A DNA stretch of 64,000 bases from Derxia gummosa DSM 723 (GTDB lineage Bacteria; Pseudomonadota; Gammaproteobacteria; Burkholderiales; Burkholderiaceae_E): NCBI RefSeq assembly GCF_000482785.1, contig NZ_AXWS01000013.1:1-64000 (forward strand), in the 5' to 3' direction. The notes beneath the pieces were generated by a model that saw only the letters and a list, made by a program, of their open reading frames with translations, had not been told where the DNA came from and did not search any database. Position numbers and translations under genes: made by a program. This document shows, piece by piece, positions 26,926 through 35,356 of the stretch. How positions within the stretch are numbered: the stretch's first letter is position 1; each line of letters starts with the position of its first letter.

Positions 26926-27261
26926 CGTCTTGTGGCCTGTAGTTCTGGTTGAGATGACGGAACGCCACGGTAAGACCGCGCATTACATTCTCAAAACGCA
27001 TGATGCTAATAAGCAAATATCCAGTAATGACATGAACGATTTGGTGCAGCGGCAAGCGCGGACTGCGCGGAAGGCAGCGCGGCCCGGCCGCGCGCCGGCT
27101 GTTGCGCGGGCGTCAGCGGCGCGGCTCCTGCTGCTGCGATCGGAGCCGTCGGCGCGCGGCGGCGGCTGGCCGCTGCTGCGGCGTCAACAGTGCTGGCGCC
27201 TCGGGGCGTGGCACGGCGGCTGCACCTGCGCAAGCCCTTTCAATGCCGCGAGGCTCCCGTC
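26926..27261. promoter_or_regulatory. Divergent promoter region, TBDT 3 and arylsulfotransferase-like gene
   Basis: This 336-base gap contains an AT-rich core at about 26975-27045 (ATTACATTCTCAAAACGC, GCTAATAAGCAAATATCC) and, just before the plus-strand gene, the palindrome-like CGCAAGCCCTTTCA (27229-27242). No further gene is credible in it. The CTAATAA word also occurs upstream of the sulfonate operon at 1271. Confidence 0.4.
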
Positions 27262-27276
27262 ATGCAAACCCTTTCA
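27229..27276 (+). repeat. Two tandem palindrome-like sites at a start codon
   Basis: CGCAAGCCCTTTCA (27229-27242) and TGCAAACCCTTTCA (27263-27276) lie 34 bases apart and flank the ATG at 27262. Both carry TTTCA instead of TTGCA in the right arm. This is the only tandem pair seen in the window. Confidence 0.55.
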
Positions 27277-28617
27277 CGCCTGCTGCGCCCAGCCGCGCTT
27301 GCCGCCGGCCTCGCGCTCGGCGCCGCCGCGCTCGCCGGACCGAGCGTCTTTCCCACCGGCACGACGCGGCTCGATCCCGAGCGCGCCTGGAACGGCTTCG
27401 TGCTGTTCACCGGCGGCGACAACATCGCCCGCCTCATCGACCTCAACGGCCGCACCGTGCATGAATGGAAGGACGCCGCCGCCTTCAGCACGGCCATCGA
27501 CCCGGCCGTCAACGGCGGCCGGCGCGGCCATGTGCTGGTCACGCTCGAACTCGGCGAAGGCGCGGGCACCGACCTGATTCCGGGCCGCGTCAACAACCGC
27601 ATCAGCAAGACCGTCGGCGAGCTGGACTGGTCCGGCAAGCCGGTCTGGACCTTCGGCGAGAAGGCGCCCGGCGGCTTCGCGCGCCAGCATCACGACTGGG
27701 GCCGGCTGCCCAACGGCAATACCTATGTGCTTGCAAACGAGGTGCGGCCGATCGCCGGCTTCAGGCTGCCGAAGCTGCTCGACGACGTGATCCACGAAGT
27801 GAACCCGGCCGGCGAGATCGTCTGGACCTGGAAGGCCGGCGACCATGTGGAGGAATTCGGCTTCACGCCCGAGCAGCTCGCGCTCGTGCGCGCCAGCGAC
27901 GATCCCGACTATCTGCATTTCAACGACATGAAGCCGGTCGGCCCCAACCGCTGGTTCGACGCCGGCGACGCGCGTTTCGCGCCCGACAACCTCATCGTCG
28001 ATGCGCGCAACGCCAACTTCATCGCGATCATCGACCGCAAGAGCGGCAAGGTGGTCTGGACGCTCGGCCCCAACCTGTCGGCCATCCCGCGTGGCGCGGC
28101 CGGCCGCGCGCTGCCCCGGCCGGTGGACCAGATCAGCGGCCAGCACGACGCTCAGATCATCCCGGCCGGCCTGCCGGGCGCGGGCAATCTGCTGGTGTTC
28201 GACAACCAGGGCACGGGCGGCTATCCGTCGCCGCCGCTGCCGGTCACGGGCGGCTCGCGCGTGCTGGAGATCGACCCGATCAGGAAGGAAATCGTCTGGC
28301 AGTACACGGCCGAGGATTCGGGCCAGCCGGGCTGGGCCTTCCGCAGCACCCACATCAGCGCGGCGCGCCGGCTGCCCAACGGCAATACCTTCATCGACGA
28401 AGGACAGAGCGGCCGGCTGTTCCAGGTCACGCGCGAGGGCGACATCGTGTGGGAGTACGTCAACGCCCATCCGCGCGCCGGCAAGGACGAACGCGGCCGG
28501 CCGACGCTCAACTTCCAGCTCTACCGCGCCCAGCCGGTGCCGGCCGACTGGGTACCGGCCGAGTTGCCGAAGCCGGTGGCGCTGCGGCCGGCCGAGGGCT
28601 TCGCGCGGGCGCGCTGA
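27262..28617 (+). CDS. Arylsulfotransferase-like secreted beta-propeller
   Basis: A 451-residue exported protein. After a signal peptide (residues 1-27) it shows beta-propeller repeats: QHHDWGRLPNGNTYVLANEV, YLHFNDMKPVG, SGQHDAQIIPAGLPG with LLVFDNQGTGGY, and THISAARRLPNGNTFIDEG. The repeated LPNGNT and the conserved His-containing strands match the arylsulfotransferase (ASST) superfamily, which moves sulfate between phenolic esters in the periplasm by way of a histidine. Whether it is active or a non-enzymatic relative cannot be settled here. The ATG at 27262 is chosen because the signal peptide begins there. Confidence 0.82.
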   Translation: MQTLSRLLRPAALAAGLALGAAALAGPSVFPTGTTRLDPERAWNGFVLFTGGDNIARLIDLNGRTVHEWKDAAAFSTAIDPAVNGGRRGHVLVTLELGEGAGTDLIPGRVNNRISKTVGELDWSGKPVWTFGEKAPGGFARQHHDWGRLPNGNTYVLANEVRPIAGFRLPKLLDDVIHEVNPAGEIVWTWKAGDHVEEFGFTPEQLALVRASDDPDYLHFNDMKPVGPNRWFDAGDARFAPDNLIVDARNANFIAIIDRKSGKVVWTLGPNLSAIPRGAAGRALPRPVDQISGQHDAQIIPAGLPGAGNLLVFDNQGTGGYPSPPLPVTGGSRVLEIDPIRKEIVWQYTAEDSGQPGWAFRSTHISAARRLPNGNTFIDEGQSGRLFQVTREGDIVWEYVNAHPRAGKDERGRPTLNFQLYRAQPVPADWVPAELPKPVALRPAEGFARAR

Positions 28618-28751
28618 GCCGGCTCGGCTTGCCGGTGTTGCTGGCTTTCTGCCGGCTTGCGTCGATCGCAGCAACACGGCGTTGCCGAGCGCAGCAGCCG
28701 GCCGCCGGTCATCGCCGGCAAGGCCCGGCCGCCGACCCGGACCGCTCGGAA

Positions 28752-28765
28752 AGAAAACGCTTTCA
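28752..28765. repeat. Divergent palindrome-like site upstream of TBDT 4
   Basis: AGAAAACGCTTTCA, seven of ten defined positions, 107 bases before the start of receptor 4. Its GAAAnCGnTTTC form is a common LacI-family operator pattern, so it may be a weaker version of the same site. Confidence 0.35.
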
Positions 28766-28872
28766 AAACACATCTTTACGGGAATCGTCCGGCGGCGGGG
28801 CAGGGGCGCCGCCACGGCGGGCATGTCGGTTGCCATGCAGCGGGCTCCAACAACGACGCTTCAGGAAGCCCC

Positions 28873-31569
28873 ATGACCCGACTCCCGATCCGCCGCGACC
28901 GGCTCGTCGCCGCGCGCCGCCGCGCCCCGGGCCAGCAACCGCCGGCCGCCTTCCGTCCCGTGCCGCGCCCACTGCTGCTCGCGCTTGCAATCGCTTTCAG
29001 CGCGACACCCGCCCACGCGGCCGACGCGCCGGCCGAGCCGGCCGCCAGCGAGGCGCCGGCGCTCGGCGCGGTGACGGTGCGCAGCCGCAACCGCATCGAG
29101 CGGTTGCAGGACGTGCCGCTGTCGGTGTCGGTGGTGACCGGCGCCGAGCTGGAACGGCTCCAGGCCACCGACGTTGAGGCCATTACCAAGCGCGTCGCCA
29201 ACGTGACCTGGAACCCGGGCAATCCGCGCCAGTTCAGCCTCGGCATCCGCGGCATCGGCAAGCAGGGCCAGACCGATGCCCAGGACCCGAGCGTCGGCAT
29301 CATCGTGGACGGCATCAACTATGCGTACAACCCGCTCGCGTCGAGCCTCGACTTCACTGACATCGACACGGTGGAAGTGACGCGCGGCCCGCAGGGCACG
29401 CTGCTCGGCAAGAACACCAGTCTCGGCGTCATCAACATCACGACCCGCAAGCCGAGCTTCGTGCCCGAGGGGCGCTTCCTCGTCAGCTACGGCCAGCGCC
29501 AGACGCTCTACAGCACGGCCACCTACGGCGGCCCCGTCATCGACGACCTGCTTGCCTGGCGCGGCACCGTCAGCGCCACCAAGGGCCGGGGCGACCTCGT
29601 CAACGCCTACAACCCAGACCTCAGCTACGCCAACCGCGACCGCTATTCGGGCCGGCTGCGGCTCCTGCTCACGCCGTCGGCCAGCTTCAGTGCCCTGCTC
29701 ACCGTCGATGCCCAGCCGCGCGCCGGCGAGGCCAGCAACGGCCGCAGCTACAACACCGCGACGCCGACGCGCTATGCCGACGGCACGACCAACCCGCTCA
29801 ACACCGATGCCTCGACCCGGCTCGCGCGGCCCTGGTTCACGCGCCAGAGCAGCTACAGCTATCTCGGCGACTACCTCGGCAACGCCGGGCGCGGCTACAT
29901 CAACGCCGACAACTACAACCCGATCGTGACCGGCACCAACGGCGGCGCGCTCGAACTCAACTGGAAGCTCGGCGGCCACACGCTCACCTCGATCACCGGC
30001 ATCCGCAACTACTACTTCGACGCCCGCAACGACGAGGGCACGCCGTTCGACATCAGCAAGAACGGCGGCGGCCTCGTGAACTACCGCCAGCTCAGCCAGG
30101 AACTGCGCCTCAGCTCGCCCACCGGCGGCTTCGTCGACTACCAGACCGGCCTCTACGCGATCGAGACCGACATCGACCATTCGACCCGCACCGGCTGGGG
30201 CTCGGATGCCGGCGCCTGGTTCTCGAGCCGCTCGCAGTACACGACGCTCGATGCCGACACCAGCGGGCGCGCGCTGCTGCAGGACTCGCTCAACCGGCTC
30301 TACAAGCGCGTGGACAACCAGTACAACAACCGCAGCGCCGCCATCTTCGGCCAGGCCAACTGGCATTTCAGCGACGCACTCACGCTCACCACCGGCCTGC
30401 GCCTCACGCATGAAGACCGCAACACGCGCAGCCGCGCCTATCTCGACGACCAGGGCGCCGGCACGCTGCTGAACCCCGCCAGCGTCAACGGCATCAACCT
30501 CGGCGGCTTCCTCGCGAACAACGCGGGCGCGCTCTCGGCGGGCAACAGCGCGGCCCAGCTCGGCGTGGCCGACGCGGTCGCGGCGCGCTACTTCGGCCGC
30601 ACCATCACCGCCACGCCCGGCGAGGCCTACAACAGCCTGAGCGACGCGCAGAAGGCCCAGGTGGCAGCGGCCCGCAGCCTGCGCCGCAACCAGGCCGGCG
30701 TGCTGTGGAACCAGGTCGAGGCCCAGCCCTTCCGCAAGAACCAGCCGGCCTTCGTGCTGAGCCCGAGCTGGAAGTTCGGCCCCGACCTCACGGGCTATGT
30801 GAGCTGGCAGTACGGCGAGAAGGCCGGCATCTCGCAGAACGTGAACGGCATCTCCTATCTGACCAAGCCCGAGCGCACCAACTCCTTCGAGCTGGGCGCG
30901 AAGACCGTGCTGCTCGACAGGACGCTGGTGTTCAACGCCGATGTCTTCCTCATGAAGATCCGCGACTACCAGCAGGCGGTGCAGACGGTCGATGCCTACA
31001 CCACGGCGCAGAACCGCCTGCCCGGCGGCAGCGGCGAGACGGCCTGGACCTCGTACACCGGCAACGCGCCCAAGGTGCAGGCGCACGGGCTGGAGATCGA
31101 CGGCGTGTTCGCGGGCATCCGCAACACCACGGTGCGCTTCTCGGGCGCCTACAACGTGGCCAAGTACAAGGAATTCGGCTACCTCGCCCAGCCGGTCGAG
31201 AACGGCAACCTCGCCACGAGCTACCGCGACGTGGCCGGCCAGACCCTGCCGGGCGCCTCGAAGTTCACGTTCAACGTCGGCGTCGACTACCGCCGGCCGG
31301 TGCTCGACTCGAAGCTGTTCCACACCAGCTTCAACACCACCTACGCGAGCCGCTTCAATTCCGACAACGCGCTGTCGAGCTATGGCTGGGTCGGCGCCAG
31401 CACGGTGACGGACGCCTCGATCGGCCTGGGCCGGCAGGACAACTCGCTCGACGTGAGCCTGATCGTCAAGAACCTGTTCGGCAACGATCAATACCAGGCG
31501 CGCACCTGGAACAGCTACACGCCGGCGCTGCCGCGCTGGGTGGGGGTGACGGTGAGCGGCAAGCTCTGA
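28873..31569 (+). CDS. TonB-dependent receptor 4
   Basis: An 898-residue receptor: leader with RPLLLALAIAFSATPAHA, mature start near AADAPAEP, TonB-box-like LGAVTVRSRN, plug with FSLGIRGIGKQGQTDAQDPSV and VEVTRGPQGTLLGKNTSLGVI, and barrel ending LPRWVGVTVSGKL. It belongs to the same subgroup as receptors 5 and 6, sharing GPQGTLLGKNTSxGVINI or close variants. It follows the arylsulfotransferase-like gene in the same direction, 255 bases downstream. The ATG follows CAGGAAGCCCC; upstream in-frame codons are shadow. Confidence 0.92.
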   Translation: MTRLPIRRDRLVAARRRAPGQQPPAAFRPVPRPLLLALAIAFSATPAHAADAPAEPAASEAPALGAVTVRSRNRIERLQDVPLSVSVVTGAELERLQATDVEAITKRVANVTWNPGNPRQFSLGIRGIGKQGQTDAQDPSVGIIVDGINYAYNPLASSLDFTDIDTVEVTRGPQGTLLGKNTSLGVINITTRKPSFVPEGRFLVSYGQRQTLYSTATYGGPVIDDLLAWRGTVSATKGRGDLVNAYNPDLSYANRDRYSGRLRLLLTPSASFSALLTVDAQPRAGEASNGRSYNTATPTRYADGTTNPLNTDASTRLARPWFTRQSSYSYLGDYLGNAGRGYINADNYNPIVTGTNGGALELNWKLGGHTLTSITGIRNYYFDARNDEGTPFDISKNGGGLVNYRQLSQELRLSSPTGGFVDYQTGLYAIETDIDHSTRTGWGSDAGAWFSSRSQYTTLDADTSGRALLQDSLNRLYKRVDNQYNNRSAAIFGQANWHFSDALTLTTGLRLTHEDRNTRSRAYLDDQGAGTLLNPASVNGINLGGFLANNAGALSAGNSAAQLGVADAVAARYFGRTITATPGEAYNSLSDAQKAQVAAARSLRRNQAGVLWNQVEAQPFRKNQPAFVLSPSWKFGPDLTGYVSWQYGEKAGISQNVNGISYLTKPERTNSFELGAKTVLLDRTLVFNADVFLMKIRDYQQAVQTVDAYTTAQNRLPGGSGETAWTSYTGNAPKVQAHGLEIDGVFAGIRNTTVRFSGAYNVAKYKEFGYLAQPVENGNLATSYRDVAGQTLPGASKFTFNVGVDYRRPVLDSKLFHTSFNTTYASRFNSDNALSSYGWVGASTVTDASIGLGRQDNSLDVSLIVKNLFGNDQYQARTWNSYTPALPRWVGVTVSGKL
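28986..28999. repeat. TGCAAnnnnTTGCA palindrome, one mismatch
   Basis: TGCAATCGCTTTCA in the signal-peptide codons of TBDT 4. Confidence 0.55.
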
Positions 31570-31831
31570 GCGAGGGCAGCGGCGAGGTCTGCGGGCCGCG
31601 ATGGCCGGGCGGGAACGGAGCGGGCGCCCTTCGATGGCCCGCCACGCGCTGTCGCGGCGCGGGCAGGCCGCCCGGCCCGTGCTGCCCGCTTCGCAGCAGC
31701 GCGCGGCGCCGGCTGCGCCAAACCCGCCGTTCCGATGCCGCTTTTGCCGGCCATGGCCGGTGGAGCGAAAGCTGCAATGCCGGTCCGGTCCAGGCGGACT
31801 CGGCCGCCGCATCGACGCACGGAGATCGACC

Positions 31832-32287
31832 ATGTTCCCGAAGCCTGTCCGCGTGCGCCGCGCCGCGCATGTTCTTGCCCTCACCGGCGCCGGCCTCGCG
31901 CTGGCGCTCGGCGCCGCCATCGCGCATGCGCATCACGCCTTCTCGGCCGAGTTCGACGCCGACCAGCCGATCGAGCTGAAGGGCGTCGTCACCAAGGCCA
32001 AGTGGGTCAATCCGCACAGCTGGCTCTACTTCGACGTGAAGGGCGCCGACGGCAGCGAAACCAACTGGGGCGTCGAATTCGGCGCGCCCTTCGCGCTGCA
32101 GGAACGCGGCCTGACCAAGGCCGTGCTGCCGCCCGGCACACCGGTGACGGTCAAGGGCTACCGCTCGAAGAACGGCGGCCCCTTCGGCTACGCGGTCACG
32201 GTCAGCCTGCAGGACGGCCGCACCTTCCAGACCGGCGGCGCCCAGGACAGCCCGGCCGCCGCCGCCAACGTGCCCGCCGCGCGCTGA
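31832..32287 (+). CDS. DUF6152-like secreted protein
   Basis: A 151-residue exported protein. The leader ends AIAHA, and predicted AxA cleavage leaves a mature N-terminus HHAFSAEFD, so the chain would begin with histidine. The rest is one small beta-rich domain (GVVTKAKWVNPHSWLYFDVKG; PVTVKGYRSKNGGPFGYAVTV). HHAF plus NPHSW is the recognisable pattern of DUF6152, a family with no assigned function. It begins a same-strand block with two paralogous secreted proteins and two DUF6644-like membrane proteins. Metal binding through the N-terminal histidines is a hypothesis only. Confidence 0.78.
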   Translation: MFPKPVRVRRAAHVLALTGAGLALALGAAIAHAHHAFSAEFDADQPIELKGVVTKAKWVNPHSWLYFDVKGADGSETNWGVEFGAPFALQERGLTKAVLPPGTPVTVKGYRSKNGGPFGYAVTVSLQDGRTFQTGGAQDSPAAAANVPAAR

Positions 32288-32306
32288 ACCCCGCCTTCCT
32301 CCTCCG

Positions 32307-33119
32307 ATGACGACTAAGCTTCACCGGGCCCTGCCGGCCCTCATCGCCGGCCTCGCCCTCGCCGCCGCGCTGCTGCCCGCCACGGTGCCCGCCGCCAGCC
32401 CGGCCGGCGCGCCGGCCGCCCGTGGCACCAGCGCCGGCGCGATCCCGCGGCTGCCCAACGGCCGGCCCGATTTCTCGGGCATCTGGCAGACCACGAGCAA
32501 CGCCGACTTCGACCTCGAACCGCACGGCCCGCGCAAGGACGCGCCGCCGGGGCCGGGCATCGTCGAGGGCGGCGCCATTCCCTATCTGCCCAAGGCGCTC
32601 GCGCAGAAGCAGAAGAACTTCGAGGCCCGCAACAGCGACGATCCGCGCCTCAAGTGCTTCACGCTCGGCGTGCCGCGCGGCATCTACTACCCCGAGCCCT
32701 TCCAGATCCTCCAGCGTCCGCAGGACCTGACGGTGCTGTTCCAGTTCGGCCAGTCGGTGCGCACCATCCACACCAACGGCAGCGGTCATCCCGACAACCC
32801 GAACGACTGGTGGCTCGGCGATTCGCGCGCGCGCTGGGACGGCGACACGCTCGTGGTGGACGTGAAGCATTTCAACGACGAGACCTGGCTCGACCGCGCC
32901 GGCAACTTCCACAGCGACCAGCTGCACGTGGTCGAGCGCTGGCGCCTTCTCGACGCCAACACCCTCGACTACCGCGCCACGCTCGAAGACCCGCAGGTCT
33001 ATGCGCGGCCTTGGACGCTGGGCGTGATCCTGCATCGCCACCGCGAGAAGGACTTCCAGCTGGTCGAGAACTACTGCTTCACGCTCGACTACGACAGCGT
33101 CTATCCGCCCCGCCCGTGA
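32307..33119 (+). CDS. Uncharacterised secreted protein, PDxxGxW type (short paralogue)
   Basis: A 270-residue exported protein with a signal peptide (residues 1-30) and no recognised domain. It opens with LPNGRPDFSGIWQ, then ARWDGDTLVVDVKHFNDETWLDRAG, HVVERWRLLD and YARPWTLGVIL. These same landmarks recur in the same order in the next gene, so the two are paralogues. A Cys at KCFTLGVPRG matches RCAPAGVPKS in the paralogue. It follows the DUF6152 gene by 19 bases. Function unknown. Confidence 0.75.
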   Translation: MTTKLHRALPALIAGLALAAALLPATVPAASPAGAPAARGTSAGAIPRLPNGRPDFSGIWQTTSNADFDLEPHGPRKDAPPGPGIVEGGAIPYLPKALAQKQKNFEARNSDDPRLKCFTLGVPRGIYYPEPFQILQRPQDLTVLFQFGQSVRTIHTNGSGHPDNPNDWWLGDSRARWDGDTLVVDVKHFNDETWLDRAGNFHSDQLHVVERWRLLDANTLDYRATLEDPQVYARPWTLGVILHRHREKDFQLVENYCFTLDYDSVYPPRP

Positions 33120-33168
33120 TCGCACCGACGCGCGGCCCAGTCGCCGCGCGCGCCGCCCAGACGACGCC

Positions 33169-34272
33169 ATGAACCGCATTCCTTCCTACCTTCGCCCGCT
33201 TGCGCTGGTGCTTGCTCTCGACGCCGGCTTCTGGGCGGCGGGAGCCGCGCAGGCGGCTTCCCAGGCCGCCGCGCGGCCAACGCCGGCCGCCGCGGCGCCG
33301 CTCTCGCAGGTCGCCAGCCAGCCGTCGGCCAACACGCTCGCCGCCGCGCGGCTGCAAGCCGGCACCGAACCGGGCAGCGCGCCGGTGCGCATCACCGGCG
33401 GAGGGGGCGGCGGCATCTCGCAGGAGCGCAGCTTTCCGCGCATCGAGCCGGCGCCGTGGCGCGGCCCGCGCACGCCCGACGGCCAGCCCGATGTGCAGGG
33501 GCACTGGTCCAACACCGTCGCCAACCACAACAACTGGACCGATCCGCAAGGCGGCATCCCAGGCGATCCGGCGGCGCGCGGCCGGCCGCAAGGCCCGCGC
33601 GACCAGCGCGCCGTCAGCCGCGTGAGCGACCCGCCCGACGGCCAGCTGCCCTACCAGCCCTGGGCGCGCGCGAAGCAGGAGGAGTTCCTCGCCAACTTCC
33701 ACAACCCGACCCAGCCGCAGTACATCGAGCCGCTGGCGCGCTGCGCGCCGGCCGGCGTGCCCAAGTCCTTCACCTGGCACGGCTACGAGATCCGCCAGTT
33801 CCCGGGCTATGTGCTGTTCCTGTTCAACTCGGGCACGCGGCTCGTCCACCTCGACGGCAAGCCGCATCTGCCGGCGGCGATCAAGCTCTGGAACGCCGAT
33901 TCGCGCGGCCACTGGGAGGGCAACACGCTCGTGGTGGACGTGACCAACAACAACGGCAAGGCGCTGCTCGGCCGCACCGGCGACTTCGTCGGCCCCAACG
34001 CGCACATCACCGAGCGCTACATCTTCTCGGCCGACAACGCGCGCTACAACTACGTGGCCACGGTGGACGACCCCGAAACCTTCACCCGCCCCTGGACCAT
34101 GACCATCCCGGCGCGGCGCTGGACCGAGACCGACAAGCCCAACGGCTGGCACTTCGAGACCACGCTCGGCAAGGACGGCGACGGCCGTACCGTCATCGAG
34201 CGCGAGGAGCGCATCTGCGTCGAGAACAACGGCGGCTTCGGCAACGTGGCGACCGGCGGAGGCGGGCGGTAA
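33169..34272 (+). CDS. Uncharacterised secreted protein, PDxxGxW type (long paralogue)
   Basis: A 367-residue exported protein. The signal peptide (residues 1-27) is followed by an Ala/Pro-rich linker with a GGGGGG stretch, then TPDGQPDVQGHWSN, CAPAGVPKSFTWHG, GHWEGNTLVVDVTNNNGKALLGRTGD, HITERYIF and FTRPWTMTIP. Compared with the short paralogue it has about 80 extra residues at the N-terminus and a Gly-rich tail. Its TAA overlaps the ATG of the next gene (TAATG). I know no biochemical function; neighbours suggest a periplasmic role. Confidence 0.75.
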   Translation: MNRIPSYLRPLALVLALDAGFWAAGAAQAASQAAARPTPAAAAPLSQVASQPSANTLAAARLQAGTEPGSAPVRITGGGGGGISQERSFPRIEPAPWRGPRTPDGQPDVQGHWSNTVANHNNWTDPQGGIPGDPAARGRPQGPRDQRAVSRVSDPPDGQLPYQPWARAKQEEFLANFHNPTQPQYIEPLARCAPAGVPKSFTWHGYEIRQFPGYVLFLFNSGTRLVHLDGKPHLPAAIKLWNADSRGHWEGNTLVVDVTNNNGKALLGRTGDFVGPNAHITERYIFSADNARYNYVATVDDPETFTRPWTMTIPARRWTETDKPNGWHFETTLGKDGDGRTVIEREERICVENNGGFGNVATGGGGR

Positions 34273-34775
34273 TGGAAGGCCTGCTGCAATGGGCCGAGGC
34301 GCTCCAGGCCAGCGGACTCGGCGCCGTCATCAGCGAATCGGCGCTGGCCTTTCCGATCATCGAGGGCACGCATCTGATCGGGCTGGCGCTCGCGGTGGGG
34401 CTGCTCTTCCTCGTCGATCTGCGCATGCTCGGGCTGCTCTGGCGCGACATCGCGCTGACCGAAGTGCTGGCGGCGCTGCGCGGCTGGATCCTGGCCGGCT
34501 TCGCGCTGGTGTTCGGCTCGGGCCTGCTGCTGTTCTGGGCCGAGGCGCCGTCCGTCGTGGCCAGCCCCGCCTTCCCGTTCAAGCTGCTGTTCATCGCGCT
34601 CGCGGGCGCGAACGCGATCTGGTTCGAGCTGCGCGTGGCGCGCGAACCGGGCTTCGCGGTCGAGGCGGCGGCGCTGCGGCCCCGGGTGCGGCGCGCGGGC
34701 GCGGCCTCGCTCGCGCTGTGGACGCTGGTCATCATCTGCGGCCGGCTCATTCCCTACCTGCCCGACTGGGGCTGA
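34272..34775 (+). CDS. DUF6644-like membrane protein A
   Basis: A 167-residue inner-membrane protein with about four hydrophobic segments (near residues 27-50, 62-88, 95-115, 140-160) and early polar motifs ESALAFPIIEGTHLIGLAL that match DUF6644 as I recall it. The His in GTHLIGLA is echoed by NHLVGAAL in the next gene. Start overlaps the preceding stop (TAATG). The protein could carry heme or move electrons, but no ligand can be proved. Confidence 0.72.
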   Translation: MEGLLQWAEALQASGLGAVISESALAFPIIEGTHLIGLALAVGLLFLVDLRMLGLLWRDIALTEVLAALRGWILAGFALVFGSGLLLFWAEAPSVVASPAFPFKLLFIALAGANAIWFELRVAREPGFAVEAAALRPRVRRAGAASLALWTLVIICGRLIPYLPDWG

Positions 34776-34782
34776 GGCACGC

Positions 34783-35265
34783 ATGACCACGCTCGAAACC
34801 CTCGACTGGTTGCAGAACACGCCGGTCGCGCATGCGATCAGCAAGTCCAACCATCTGGTCGGCGCCGCCTTGCAGGTGGCGCATGTGCTCGGCTTCCTGC
34901 TGCTGCTGGCAGCGCTGCTGCTCGGCGTGCTGCGCGTGCTCGGGCTGGCGTTCGGGCGGGCGCCGGCCGCGCCGCTGCTGAAGCCGCTACGCCCGCTGCT
35001 CTGGCTCGGACTCGCGGCGGCGGCGGCGAGCGGCGCGCTGATGTTCGTGTCGGCGCCGGCGCTCTACTTCTACAAGCCGGTCTTCCTCTACAAGCTCGGA
35101 CTGCTGCTGCTCGCGGCGGCGGTGCAGGGCTTGCTGTTCCAGCCGCTCGCGGCGCGGGTCGAGGCAGGGCGGCCGGCCGGCGCGCTGGCGCGCGGCGTGG
35201 CGCTGCTGTCGCTCGGGCTGTGGCTCGCGGTGGCGGCGGCCGGCCGGGCGATCGGCTTCGTGTGA
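34783..35265 (+). CDS. DUF6644-like membrane protein B
   Basis: A 160-residue inner-membrane protein with four hydrophobic stretches (about residues 25-48, 63-85, 92-115, 133-155). It aligns by pattern with protein A: ISKSNHLVGAALQVAHVLGF against ISESALAFPIIEGTHLIGLAL. It starts seven bases after protein A ends. Probably forms a pair with it in the membrane. Confidence 0.7.
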   Translation: MTTLETLDWLQNTPVAHAISKSNHLVGAALQVAHVLGFLLLLAALLLGVLRVLGLAFGRAPAAPLLKPLRPLLWLGLAAAAASGALMFVSAPALYFYKPVFLYKLGLLLLAAAVQGLLFQPLAARVEAGRPAGALARGVALLSLGLWLAVAAAGRAIGFV

Positions 35266-35269
35266 GCGT

Positions 35270-35315
35270 GGCCGGTCCGGGCGGCCGCGAGTAAACGGCT
35301 TCGTCCGGACCGGCC
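35270..35315. other. 11-bp inverted repeat, possible mRNA hairpin
   Basis: GGCCGGTCCGG (35270-35280) and CCGGACCGGCC (35305-35315) are perfect complements around a 24-base loop. It sits just behind the DUF6644-like pair and before the cytochrome lipoprotein gene. There is no T run, so it is more likely an mRNA-stabilising or weak termination hairpin. Confidence 0.45.
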
Positions 35316-35356
35316 GGCGCGCGATCTTCCTTATCAAGAACAACGAGAGTCCGTCC

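Noticed and set aside
31570-31831. Possible small gene between TBDT 4 and the DUF6152 gene
   Set aside because: The frames found are shadows and lack leaders and ribosome sites.
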